From the NCBI GenBank assembly GCA_902806105.1, contig CADCVI010000125.1, forward strand, positions 1 to 31,059: a stretch of 31,059 nt of DNA, given 5' to 3'. Source of the DNA: an uncultured Rubrobacteraceae bacterium. Lineage in GTDB: Bacteria > Actinomycetota > Rubrobacteria > Rubrobacterales > Rubrobacteraceae. The notes under the pieces are model-generated. The model saw nothing but the letters and a program-made list of their open reading frames with translations, made no database searches and was not told the origin of the DNA. Shown here piece by piece: positions 1 through 6,852 of the stretch. Position numbers and translations under genes: made by a program. Every line of letters starts with the position of its first letter. The stretch's first letter is position 1.

Positions 1-208
1 CCTTCGGCCCCCCGGAGCCCCTCCGGGCGAGCAAGAAAGCGGCCGCGGCCCCCAGCAGGAGTACCGCCCCGCCGAGCGCGTAGGAGACGAGGAGGGCCGC
101 CGCCAGGGCCGCGACCCCGGCGCCGACGGCAGCGTAGACCGCCGGGGTGCGCCCCTCCGGCCGCGAGCCCCGGGAGTTCATCTCCGCCAGTTTCTGCTTC
201 GTGAGCAT
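1..208 (-). CDS. small membrane protein, partial (3' end outside window)
   Basis: Reading the minus strand from an ATG at 208, the frame stays open for 69 codons to the left edge. The N-terminus is short, basic and polar (MLTKQKLAEMNSRGSRPEGR), then come two closely spaced Ala/Leu/Val-rich stretches that look like a membrane hairpin, then Arg-rich sequence (LLARRGSGG). No family is recognisable and no strong Shine-Dalgarno site precedes the ATG. The composition suits a small integral membrane protein of an actinomycete. It runs the same way as phoX, about 175 bases downstream of it, so it could share a transcript, but a hairpin lies between them. Confidence 0.55.
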   Translation of the reverse strand, partial: MLTKQKLAEMNSRGSRPEGRTPAVYAAVGAGVAALAAALLVSYALGGAVLLLGAAAAFLLARRGSGGPK

Positions 209-306
209 TTGAATGGTTATCGGCCGGAATGCCGTGGTACTTAAGCGGCCCGCGCTCGCGCCCCGGGAGCACGAGGCCAAGCGCGGGTGTGTGTTGGGCG
301 ACGCAC

Positions 307-347
307 GCAGGGGGAGGCAAGTACCCTGCGGCACCCCCTCCCCCTGC
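307..347. terminator. perfect 11-bp inverted repeat, possible terminator after phoX
   Basis: The arms GCAGGGGGAGG (307-317) and CCTCCCCCTGC (337-347) are perfect complements around a 19-base loop. The element sits in the 175-base gap between the phoX stop codon and the next minus-strand gene. No T-run follows on either strand, so it is not a textbook intrinsic terminator. It could be an RNA-stabilising or weak termination hairpin. The rest of 209-384 shows nothing else I can name. Confidence 0.4.
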
Positions 348-384
348 CTGTTGAACCTGTTGGGAGTTCTGGTCTGGTCGTCGC

Positions 385-2229
385 CTAAAAGCCGGTTATG
401 GCGACGATGGAGGATTTGGGACCGTCCCCATTCGGCCAGGTGCTCGTCGGGGCGTTCGGGTCTTCGCTCTCCTCGCCCGGGTGCTGGATGGCGAGGAACA
501 GGGTCTTTTCGTCGGGGGTGAAGAAGGGGCCGGTCAGCTCGGCCTCTACCGGGCCGCTGGCGAACTGGAACACGTCGCCGCCGGGGCCCGCGGCACCCCT
601 GGGCATAAAGAACGCGCCGTTGTTCTTGAAGGTCTTGTATATGCCCTCGTTGAGGCTGCTGGAGGACATGTCGGTGACGACCCAGAGGTTGCCGGCCTTG
701 TCGAAGGCTAGGTTGTCGGGAGAGGCGAAGCCGGTTTGCGGGCCGCCCGCGGAGTAGACCTCGAAGAGAAACTCCATCGCCTCCGGGTCGTTGTCGGCCT
801 CGATCACCTTGAGAATCTGGCCGTAAAAATTGCCGTGGTCGGTGTTGTTGGTGAGGGCGGCGTAGATCTCCCCGGTCTCCGGGTCTATCTCTATGTCCTC
901 GCAGCGGTCGAGAGGGGTGCCGATCGGGTCGCCGTCCTCTTCCTCGGTGAGCTGGGCGGCCTCGGCGGTCCGCACGAGCACGTCTGCCTGGCTCGTGAAG
1001 CCGTTGTCCCTGAAGATGGGGTTGTTCTCGTAGTCGAGGGCGACCCACCGGCCGTTGGCGAAGTCTGCGACGTAGAGCATCCCGTCCGAGAGGAGCTCCA
1101 GGTTGGCTTCCCTGTTGCTCTCGTCGTAAGTGCCGCTGGAGACGAACTTGTACATGCACTGGTCGTTCTCGTCGTGGCCGGTGTACACGACGACCCTGCC
1201 GCCCGGAGAGATGGTAACGGCGGCGTTCTCGTGCCGGACGCGCCCGAGCCAGGTGTGCTTGCGCGGCGTGGACTCGGGATCGAACGGGTCTATCTCCACG
1301 ATCCAGCCGTAGTGCTCGGGGGGCTGGGCGCTGCCGGGGTCGTCGAGCCAGCGGTAGCCGCTCGCGACGTCGTACGGCTCGGGGGCATCGTCGCTCTCCG
1401 AGCCGGAGCCAGAGCCGGGCTCCTCCTGTCCCTCGGTACGCTCGCCGAAGTAGTCCTGAAAGTTCTCCTCGCAGGTGAGGACGGTGTTCCAGGGTGTTAC
1501 CCCGCCGCCGCAGTTGGCGAGGGTGCCAACGACCTCGTCCGCGCCCTCCATCTGCATCTCCGGGCTGCCGGCGGCGGGGCCGGTGACGCCTATCGGGGTC
1601 GTCGCGTCGATGCGGCGGTTGAGCCCATCGTCCTCGACGAAGGTCCAGGTATCGCCCTCCCTCCTGACCCGCACTACCGAGCCGCCGACGCCGGCCTTCT
1701 CCCGGGCTATCTGCTCCGGGGTCTTCTGCGTCTCGTTCTCGACGTCGGTGTACCCGGACCAGAACAGCGGGTTTATGTACTCGTGATTGACCCAGAGGAT
1801 GCCGTCCTCGGAGCTGTTCCCGCCCTCCAGGGTGTCGATGGGGAAGTAGGCCACGTAGTCGTTGTGGTCGCCGTAGACCATGCCGCCGCCGAGCGAGTCG
1901 CCGGAGCTCCGGATAACCTCGTACTTGTAGCCCTCGGGGAGGATCAGGTCGTCCGCGTCGGACGGCTCTATGGGCTTGAAGAAAACCTCCGTGCCGGAGC
2001 CGGCCTGCCCCTGCGCTGCCGCGGGGGCGTCCTCCCGGGCGCCTCCTTCTTGCTGTCCCTCGGCGCCGCAGCTCGTGAGTACGCCCGCGCTCCCGGCGGT
2101 GAGGGCGGCCGAGCCCACGCCGAGAAAGGTCAGAAAGCGCCTGCGCGTCATCCCGGCCACGCCCGGCTCCTGCAGCCGGTCGCGCTTCTCCTGCTTGATC
2201 CTCCGTACGTCCGGACCTTTTCTCAGCAC
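385..2229 (-). CDS. phoX: PhoX-family (DUF839) alkaline phosphatase, Tat-exported, probable lipoprotein
   Basis: A 614-residue secreted phosphatase of the PhoX/DUF839 family, which are calcium- and iron-dependent phosphomonoesterases that release phosphate from organic esters outside the membrane. A twin-arginine signal (TRRRFLTFLG, residues 28-37) is followed by a hydrophobic stretch and a lipobox-like LTSC at 51-54, so it is probably a Tat lipoprotein. Family signatures are visible: WVNHEY near 146-151, NCGGGVTPWNTVLTCEEN at 239-256 (Cys240 matches the iron-bridging cysteine of PhoX), and a C-terminal FLAIQHPGE. A Gly/Ser/Glu low-complexity insert lies near residue 270. The GTG start at 2229 is chosen because AGGAGG lies 5 bases upstream (2235-2240); an internal ATG at 2151 has poor spacing. 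Upstream repeats resemble a PHO box. The family call is firm; exact substrates are unknown. Confidence 0.92.
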   Translation of the reverse strand: MLRKGPDVRRIKQEKRDRLQEPGVAGMTRRRFLTFLGVGSAALTAGSAGVLTSCGAEGQQEGGAREDAPAAAQGQAGSGTEVFFKPIEPSDADDLILPEGYKYEVIRSSGDSLGGGMVYGDHNDYVAYFPIDTLEGGNSSEDGILWVNHEYINPLFWSGYTDVENETQKTPEQIAREKAGVGGSVVRVRREGDTWTFVEDDGLNRRIDATTPIGVTGPAAGSPEMQMEGADEVVGTLANCGGGVTPWNTVLTCEENFQDYFGERTEGQEEPGSGSGSESDDAPEPYDVASGYRWLDDPGSAQPPEHYGWIVEIDPFDPESTPRKHTWLGRVRHENAAVTISPGGRVVVYTGHDENDQCMYKFVSSGTYDESNREANLELLSDGMLYVADFANGRWVALDYENNPIFRDNGFTSQADVLVRTAEAAQLTEEEDGDPIGTPLDRCEDIEIDPETGEIYAALTNNTDHGNFYGQILKVIEADNDPEAMEFLFEVYSAGGPQTGFASPDNLAFDKAGNLWVVTDMSSSSLNEGIYKTFKNNGAFFMPRGAAGPGGDVFQFASGPVEAELTGPFFTPDEKTLFLAIQHPGEESEDPNAPTSTWPNGDGPKSSIVAITGF

Positions 2230-2267
2230 CGATCCCTCCTAACGATAGCCAACCGCGATCCTCGCAA

Positions 2268-2296
2268 ATACTAGGGACCCGAACGCGCGCTCAGGT
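2268..2296 (-). promoter_or_regulatory. candidate phoX core promoter
   Basis: On the minus strand TAGTAT (2268-2273) matches the -10 consensus at 4 of 6 positions. Seventeen bases further upstream lies ACCTGA (2291-2296), a poor -35. A weak -35 next to an activator-box-like repeat is what an activator-dependent promoter would look like. The assignment rests on spacing and similarity only. Confidence 0.4.
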
Positions 2297-2304
2297 TTCA
2301 GGCG

Positions 2305-2332
2305 TGTAAACACATCGTTAAAAGGTAGTTCA
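2305..2332 (-). promoter_or_regulatory. PHO-box-like 11-bp direct repeats upstream of phoX
   Basis: Reading the minus strand, the hexamers TGAACT (2327-2332), TTAACG (2316-2321) and TTTACA (2305-2310) are spaced exactly 11 bases apart. This resembles the PhoP box of Gram-positive bacteria, direct TTAACA-like hexamers with 5-base spacers. The array lies just upstream of the weak phoX -35. Two hexamers match TTAACA at 5 of 6 positions or nearly so; the third is weaker. Regulation by phosphate starvation is an inference from this site and the gene's function. Confidence 0.45.
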
Positions 2333-2382
2333 ATGGCACGGACCAACGAGCGGGCTTCCCCCCACGGATCCCGCTCTTCCGC

Positions 2383-2427
2383 TGGTTTTAACCAACCTTT
2401 AAAATCGGTGTCCCGCTGGTTTAACCA
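2383..2427. promoter_or_regulatory. twin inverted repeats TGGTT-(1-2)-AACCA in the divergent intergenic region
   Basis: Two copies of a short palindrome occur here: TGGTTTTAACCA at 2383-2394 and TGGTTTAACCA at 2417-2427. Both are preceded by CCGC, and their centres are about 33-34 bases apart, close to three helical turns. They lie in the 307-base region (2230-2536) between divergent phoX and the secreted RTX-like gene, in locally AT-rich DNA. This is the geometry of a pair of dimeric regulator sites. No binder can be named. Confidence 0.4.
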
Positions 2428-2536
2428 CGGGTCGGCGATGGCCCCCTACAATCCGCTCAGGTATGGAGTTACGCGCCAAGCCCCGCCGGTTTCTCCGCCC
2501 CGGTCTTCAACCCCCTTATGCCAGGAGGCGTACGCC

Positions 2537-2956
2537 ATGAGCCTGACTCAGGAGAAGCATTCTGTTCCGCTCGGTCCCGCCGGCAAGCCGCGCGCCGTGG
2601 GGAGCGGGGCCCGCGACGGATTTCCCCGGTGGGCCGGGATGCTGCTCGTCTCCGTGGGCCTGTTGCTGATGGCCCCGGCGGCCGCGGAGGCGGTGTCGTC
2701 CTCCGTCCCCGGTTCTGCGAGGGACGAGTCGCTGCACGGCTCGGATCTGGACGAGAGGATGGCGGGGCTCGGGGGTGAGGACCAACTCTACGGGGGAGGG
2801 GGCGCCGACCACCTCTACTCCGGCGAGGGGGACGACTTCGTCGAGGCTAGCGATGGCGAGCGGGACATCGTCAGCTGCGGCCCCGGCGTGGACGTGGCCA
2901 GCGTCGACTTCGTGGACCTCGTCGCCGGCGACTGCGAGAAGGTCTACCCGGGTTGA
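2537..2956 (+). CDS. small secreted RTX-like calcium-binding repeat protein
   Basis: A 139-residue protein. The ATG at 2537 is chosen because AGGAGG sits at 2523-2528, eight bases upstream; the open frame runs further up but without a ribosome site. An N-terminal polar segment is followed by a hydrophobic export signal (GMLLVSVGLLLMAPAAAEA), then about 2-3 imperfect glycine/aspartate repeats of the haemolysin-type kind (GGEDQLYGGGGADHLYSGEG, then DDFVEASDGERDIV). These typically fold as a calcium-bound beta roll. The stub ends with a Cys-containing VSCGPGVD and DCEKVYPG, common at the end of such short actinobacterial proteins and perhaps forming a disulphide. Its stop overlaps the next gene's start. 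The role is unknown; a cell-surface or extracellular calcium-binding function is inferred. Confidence 0.82.
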   Translation: MSLTQEKHSVPLGPAGKPRAVGSGARDGFPRWAGMLLVSVGLLLMAPAAAEAVSSSVPGSARDESLHGSDLDERMAGLGGEDQLYGGGGADHLYSGEGDDFVEASDGERDIVSCGPGVDVASVDFVDLVAGDCEKVYPG

Positions 2957-3429
2957 GCCGCGTGTTCCCCCCCGTGTACGCCGCCATCGCGACGATGCCC
3001 CGGGACCCCGAGAAGTACCCTGTTGCCGTGCCGCGCGAGGCGGGGCACAGCCCCCGTGTGGCGGAGACTCCCCGACCCGGGTTTGCGGGACGTCGGGCGT
3101 TGGTGGCGGAGCCGCACCCCCGGTCGAGGGCCGCCATCGAGCACGTGCTGACGCGCGAGGGCTACAAGCTGGTCCGTGGGGGGGAGGCTTCCGGGGAGCC
3201 TGTGCTCCTCTTCGCGGGGGCAGGGGACGGGCTGCACATCCTGGAGGCGCGCGACGTGGCCGGTGCCCTGGAGGGTATCTCAGGGGTCTCCGGGCCTTCG
3301 CGCGGCGAACCCTCCTTCGCGCTCGGCATACACGCGTTCGTGCCCAGGCCGTTCGGCGTGGCCGACGTCCTGCGCGTGGCGCGGGCCGTCGAGGGCTTCG
3401 ATTGCAGGCGGAGGGCGCCGGAGCTCTAG
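2953..3429 (+). CDS. degenerate response-regulator receiver-like protein
   Basis: A 158-residue protein starting at TTG 2953, which overlaps the previous TGA stop as TTGA and suggests translational coupling. An ATG at 2995 is an alternative without a ribosome site. After a disordered first 45 residues comes a receiver-like pattern: a first strand RALVAEPHPRSRAAIEHVL (like VLVVDDxP), a mid strand PVLLFAG, and a C-terminal HAFVPRPFGVADVLRVARA resembling the KPF motif and last helix of CheY-like domains. The acidic pocket, the phosphoacceptor Asp and the invariant Lys (here Arg) are not visible, so if it is a receiver it is a non-phosphorylatable one with no output domain. The match is by pattern only. 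Confidence 0.6.
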   Translation: MSRVFPPVYAAIATMPRDPEKYPVAVPREAGHSPRVAETPRPGFAGRRALVAEPHPRSRAAIEHVLTREGYKLVRGGEASGEPVLLFAGAGDGLHILEARDVAGALEGISGVSGPSRGEPSFALGIHAFVPRPFGVADVLRVARAVEGFDCRRRAPEL

Positions 3430-3472
3430 GTTTCGGGCAGAGCCCTCCGTTTCTCCTTCCGGGTGCGAGAAT

Positions 3473-4915
3473 GTGCGTCTCTTGGATCGTCCCGCGCACA
3501 AAGAGCCCGGAGGAGAGGTCCCGGGCGTCTCCTTCCGGGCGCTGCTGGCGGTCGTCGTGCTCGCGGTCTTCGTGATCGTGATGAACGGGTCGATGACCAA
3601 CGTCGCCCTCCCCACGATAGGGGAGGAGTTCGGGGCATCGGAGGCCGAGGCGGGGTGGGTGATCACGGGCTACCTCCTCGTCTTCGCCGTGGGCATCCCG
3701 CTCTACGGGCGCCTCTCCGACGTCTACAGCTTGCGCAAGGTCTTCTGCGCGGGCCTGGTGGCCTTCACCCTCGGGTCCCTCGTCTGCGCGCTCGCGCCGA
3801 GCCTCGGGGTCCTGGTCGCCGGGAGGATGCTTCAGGCGGCGGGGGGTGCTGCGATCCCGGCCCTCTCCAGCACCTCTGTTGCCCGGCTCCTGCCGCCGGG
3901 GAGGAGGGGTGGCGCCCTCGGCCTCATCGTCTCCAGCGTCGGGGCGGGCGGGGCGGTCGGACCGGTCGTCGGCGGGGCGGTCGTGCAGTTCGCCGGCTGG
4001 CACACGATGTTCTACGGGACGCTCGTCCTGGGCCTCCTGCTCGTTCCGGCAGCGCTCCGGGTCCTGCCGGAGACGCGGCCGGAGGGGGGGGCTTTCGACC
4101 TCCCCGGGGGCTTGCTCCTCGCGCTCGCCGCGGGGCTCGCGCTCTTCGTCGTCACGCAGGGCCAGAACCTCGGCCTCTCCTCGCCCCTCCTTTTAGGAGC
4201 CTGCCTGACGGCCCTGCTCTCGGGCTTGCTCTTCGCCAGGCGCATAGCGACGGTGCCCGAGCCCTTCGTTTCCCCCAGCCTCCTCGCCAACGGCTCGTAC
4301 CTCGCGTGCTCGGCGGTCGGCTTCTTCGGGATGCTGGCGAACCTGACGAGCATCGTCTTCGTGCCGCTCCTCCTGCTCCAGGTAAACGGGCTAGGGGCCG
4401 GGGCGGCCGGGCTGGCCCTCGCGCCGGGGGCCGTGGCCGTGGCGCTCCTCTCCCCGCTCGCCGGGAGGCTCTCGGACCGCACGGGCCCCGGGCCGCCGAT
4501 CGTGCTCGGCCTCCTCGTGATGTTCTTCTCGCTGCTCGCCCTCTCGACCTTCGGGGTCGGCGGGCCGTACCTCGTGGTGACCCTGGGGATGCTCGGCGTC
4601 GGAGCGGGCTTCGCCGGGTTCACGTCCCCGAACACGAACGCGACAGCCAACACGCTCTCGCGGGAGGAGATCGGCGTCGGGCTCGGCATCTACCAGATGC
4701 TCTTTTTTCTCGGCGGCGGGGCGGGCCCGGCAATCATCGGCTCTTTCTTCGCCGCTCGATCCCCTCAGGCCTCCGCCCTGAACCCGTTCTACGCCGGAGA
4801 CGCCAGCGCGGCACCCTTCTCGGATGCTTTCCTGATTCTCGCTCTCTGCGCCCTGATCGCGACGGCTGCGGGCTCCGGATGGCTCGCGCGGCGCCCATCC
4901 TCAGGGCGGAGCTAG
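3473..4915 (+). CDS. MFS transporter (drug/solute exporter type, DHA2-like)
   Basis: About 480 residues of mostly membrane sequence. The first segment ends in NGSMTNVALPTIGEEFGAS, the loop usual in EmrB/QacA-type proton antiporters, and motif A appears as GRLSDVYSLRKVF. Later come repeated Gly/Ala/Leu helices, a second motif-A-like GRLSDRTGPG after mid-protein, and a polar region near the C-terminus. Length and helix number fit a 12-14 segment family member. The start is uncertain: GTG 3473 is the first in-frame start giving a normal N-terminus, but only a weak GAG precedes it; TTG 3482 is next. It follows the receiver-like gene by 43 bases and ends tail to tail with the next MFS gene, sharing a CTAG. 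Substrate unknown. Confidence 0.85.
   Translation: MRLLDRPAHKEPGGEVPGVSFRALLAVVVLAVFVIVMNGSMTNVALPTIGEEFGASEAEAGWVITGYLLVFAVGIPLYGRLSDVYSLRKVFCAGLVAFTLGSLVCALAPSLGVLVAGRMLQAAGGAAIPALSSTSVARLLPPGRRGGALGLIVSSVGAGGAVGPVVGGAVVQFAGWHTMFYGTLVLGLLLVPAALRVLPETRPEGGAFDLPGGLLLALAAGLALFVVTQGQNLGLSSPLLLGACLTALLSGLLFARRIATVPEPFVSPSLLANGSYLACSAVGFFGMLANLTSIVFVPLLLLQVNGLGAGAAGLALAPGAVAVALLSPLAGRLSDRTGPGPPIVLGLLVMFFSLLALSTFGVGGPYLVVTLGMLGVGAGFAGFTSPNTNATANTLSREEIGVGLGIYQMLFFLGGGAGPAIIGSFFAARSPQASALNPFYAGDASAAPFSDAFLILALCALIATAAGSGWLARRPSSGRS
4912..4915. other. shared CTAG: both convergent genes stop in one palindrome
   Basis: The four bases CTAG supply the TAG stop of the plus-strand MFS gene (4913-4915) and, read on the other strand, the TAG stop of the minus-strand MFS gene (4912-4914). 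There is no intergenic spacer and so no room for a terminator between the two genes. The same arrangement recurs at 14607-14610. Confidence 0.9.
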
Positions 4916-6327
4916 CGCGCGGCCCTCGCCTTCACTACTTCCGGAGCCACACCCTTCATGGGAGGACGAACGTAGAGGAGCGAGACGGCCGCCCCCGCGG
5001 CGAACACGGCAGTGCAGACGAAGCCCGCGAGGTGCAGGCCCTCGACGAAGGCAGTCCCTCCATCTCCGGCGACGAGGGAGCCCAACAGGGCTACGCCGAG
5101 CACGCCGCTGGCCTGCCGGCTCGCGTTGACCACGGCGGAGGCTACCCCCGCGCGTTCCGGGGGGGCCGAGGAGATGACCGCGGCGGTGGCCGGCGGGAGA
5201 ATAAGGCCGCCACCGACCCCGACGAGCAGGAGGTTGGGCAACAGCAGCGCGTATGGCGCCCCCTCTCCCGCCAGAACCAGGAGGAGAGAGCCCGCCCCGG
5301 CGAGCACGAGCCCCGCCACCAGCGGCGCCCGGAGCCCCGTGCGCGCCATCGCCTTCCCGGAGACCACCGAGGCGCCGAACGTGACCGCGGCGAGCGGCAG
5401 GAAGGCGAGCCCGGTGGCCGGCGCCGAGTACCCCAGAACCTCACCGAAGAAGAGCGAGAGCAGAAAAAGCTGGCCGTACACGCCGAAGGTGAGCGCCGCC
5501 CCCGCGAAGGTGCCCGCGGAGAAGGTCGGGTTCCCGAAGAGCCCGAGGGGGAGCATCGGGCTCGCGCCGCGCCTCTCCAGGCGGCTCTCGACGAGCGCGA
5601 AGGACGGGGCGGAGACCGCGAAGACCGCGAACGCCACGAGGACGGAAGGCGCGGCCCAGCCCTGGCCTCCGGCCCCGATCAGGGCGTAGGTCAACGACCC
5701 CAGGGTGAGGATGCCGAGGACCTGTCCCGCAAGATCCAAGCCCCTATCCGGGATGCGCGCAGACTCCGGAACGAAACGGACGGCCAACACGGCGACGAGG
5801 ATCACCAGCGCTACGTTCAACAGGAACAAGCTCCGCCAGCCCAGGGACCCCGCGAGGAGACCGCCAAGAAGGGGACCCATCGCCACCCCGAGACCGGCCG
5901 TCGCGGACCAGAGCCCCACCGCCCGAGCCCTCTCGGCACGCTCCGGGAACGCCGCCGCGATCGAGGCGAGCGTGGCCGGCACGACGAGCGCCCCCCCGAC
6001 CCCGAGCAGCACCTGAAACGAGATCAGGGCCGCGAGCGTCGGCGCCGCCGCCGAGAGCGCGGAGGCGATCGCGAAGATCCCGAGCCCCCACAGGAGCACC
6101 CGCCTCGCCCCGAACCGATCCGCGAGCGCCCCCGCCGTAAGGAGGAGGCTCGCAAAGACGAGCGTATAACCGTTCAAGACCCACTGAAGCCCCGAGAGCT
6201 CGCCTCCAAGGTCGGCCCGTATCGCCGGAAGCGCCGTGTTCACGCTTGTAGCCCGCAGGATCGCCACAAAGAAACCGAGACACCCCACCGCCAGAACTAG
6301 CTTCTTCTCCCTGCCACCCGAACCCAT
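4912..6327 (-). CDS. MFS drug exporter, DHA2 (EmrB/QacA) family
   Basis: A 471-residue proton-driven multidrug exporter homologue. Family features in order: RATSVNTALPAIRADL after helix 1, GLQWVLNGYTLVFAS in helix 2, motif A as GALADRFGARRVLL, and motif C (antiporter motif) as ATAGLGVAMGPLLGGLLAG near residue 145-165, which is followed by WRSLFLLNV. About 14 hydrophobic segments can be drawn, the number usual for DHA2. The ATG at 6327 is preceded by a purine-rich AGGTGGGGAG. It is divergent from the thioesterase/TetR genes, and a palindrome sits inside its promoter, suggesting control by the neighbouring TetR protein. Substrate unknown. Confidence 0.9.
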   Translation of the reverse strand: MGSGGREKKLVLAVGCLGFFVAILRATSVNTALPAIRADLGGELSGLQWVLNGYTLVFASLLLTAGALADRFGARRVLLWGLGIFAIASALSAAAPTLAALISFQVLLGVGGALVVPATLASIAAAFPERAERARAVGLWSATAGLGVAMGPLLGGLLAGSLGWRSLFLLNVALVILVAVLAVRFVPESARIPDRGLDLAGQVLGILTLGSLTYALIGAGGQGWAAPSVLVAFAVFAVSAPSFALVESRLERRGASPMLPLGLFGNPTFSAGTFAGAALTFGVYGQLFLLSLFFGEVLGYSAPATGLAFLPLAAVTFGASVVSGKAMARTGLRAPLVAGLVLAGAGSLLLVLAGEGAPYALLLPNLLLVGVGGGLILPPATAAVISSAPPERAGVASAVVNASRQASGVLGVALLGSLVAGDGGTAFVEGLHLAGFVCTAVFAAGAAVSLLYVRPPMKGVAPEVVKARAAR

Positions 6328-6367
6328 TCGTCGCTCCCCACCTAGACAGCACCCGCCGGAAACGTGT

Positions 6368-6397
6368 ACTATAGATCCGACCAGTTGGTTTGTATAC
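6368..6397 (-). promoter_or_regulatory. exporter promoter with embedded TetR-type operator candidate
   Basis: On the minus strand, TATAGT (6368-6373) is a 5-of-6 match to a -10 box for the exporter gene, and GTATAC at 6392-6397 sits 18 bases upstream in the -35 position. Between them lies the imperfect 16-base palindrome CCGACCAGTTGGTTTG (6377-6392), whose core ACCA..TGGT is symmetric. TetR-family operators often have this CGACC/GGT style. A repressor bound here would block the exporter promoter and probably affect the divergent thioesterase-TetR operon. The remaining 6328-6443 gap holds only the ribosome sites. Confidence 0.5.
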
Positions 6398-6443
6398 AGC
6401 CGGAAAGATTTGCGGAGGGGGAAGCCCCTCGGATCGGAGGAGT

Positions 6444-6845
6444 ATGGACGTCAATGAGGTGATGGAGCGTGGGGGCATCACGAAGGACCTCGGTATAGAG
6501 TTCACCGCCCTTGGGCCGGACGAGGTAGTGGCAACGATGCCCGTGGACGCGCGGCACCACCAGCCGCTCGGGTTCCTACACGGCGGGGTTAGCGTGACGC
6601 TGGCGGAGTCGGTGGCGACCGTCGGGGCGTGGCTCAACTGCGCGCCGGGCAAGGGGGCGTTCGGTTCGGAGATAAACGCGAGCCATCTGAGGCCCAAACG
6701 CTCCGGGACGCTCACCGCGGTGGGGAGGCCGTTGCACAGGGGGAGGAGCAGCCAGGTGTGGCAGGTCGAGATCCGGGACGAGGACGACAAGCCAGTGTGC
6801 GTCTCGCGCTGTGCCCTGGCTGTCGTGGACGCCCCGGGTGAGTGA
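6444..6845 (+). CDS. PaaI/EntH-type hotdog-fold acyl-CoA thioesterase
   Basis: A 133-residue single hotdog-domain thioesterase. These enzymes hydrolyse acyl- or aroyl-CoA thioesters in the cytoplasm. The motif LGFLHGGVSVTLAESVAT (residues 42-59) carries the HGG loop followed by a helix with Glu where PaaI itself has Asp. That variant is seen in EntH/YbdB and in Arthrobacter-type 4-hydroxybenzoyl-CoA thioesterase, so an aroyl or medium acyl substrate is plausible. The rest (SEINASHLRPKRSGTLTA) fits the central hotdog strands. The ATG at 6444 has GGAGG at 6436-6440. It is the first gene of a run with a TetR regulator 7 bases downstream and a second, different thioesterase beyond that. Confidence 0.88.
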   Translation: MDVNEVMERGGITKDLGIEFTALGPDEVVATMPVDARHHQPLGFLHGGVSVTLAESVATVGAWLNCAPGKGAFGSEINASHLRPKRSGTLTAVGRPLHRGRSSQVWQVEIRDEDDKPVCVSRCALAVVDAPGE

Positions 6846-6852
6846 GGGCGTC

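Noticed and set aside
736..2274. A 512-codon open frame on the plus strand opposite phoX
   Set aside because: It mirrors phoX codon by codon, has a Val/Gly/Leu/Arg-biased composition typical of the antisense of GC-rich genes, and lacks any domain or ribosome site.
2516..4003. A 495-codon minus-strand frame opposite the RTX, receiver and MFS genes
   Set aside because: Arg/Pro/Ala-rich with no fold pattern, and the opposite-strand genes have proper ribosome sites and motifs.
3463..6300. A 945-codon plus-strand frame covering two MFS genes
   Set aside because: It is an Arg/Gly/Pro-rich shadow caused by high GC; both MFS genes in other frames have clear helices and motifs.
6390..6443. Longer N-terminus of the first thioesterase from an upstream start
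   Set aside because: The upstream codons fall in the promoter/operator region and the ATG at 6444 has a good ribosome site.
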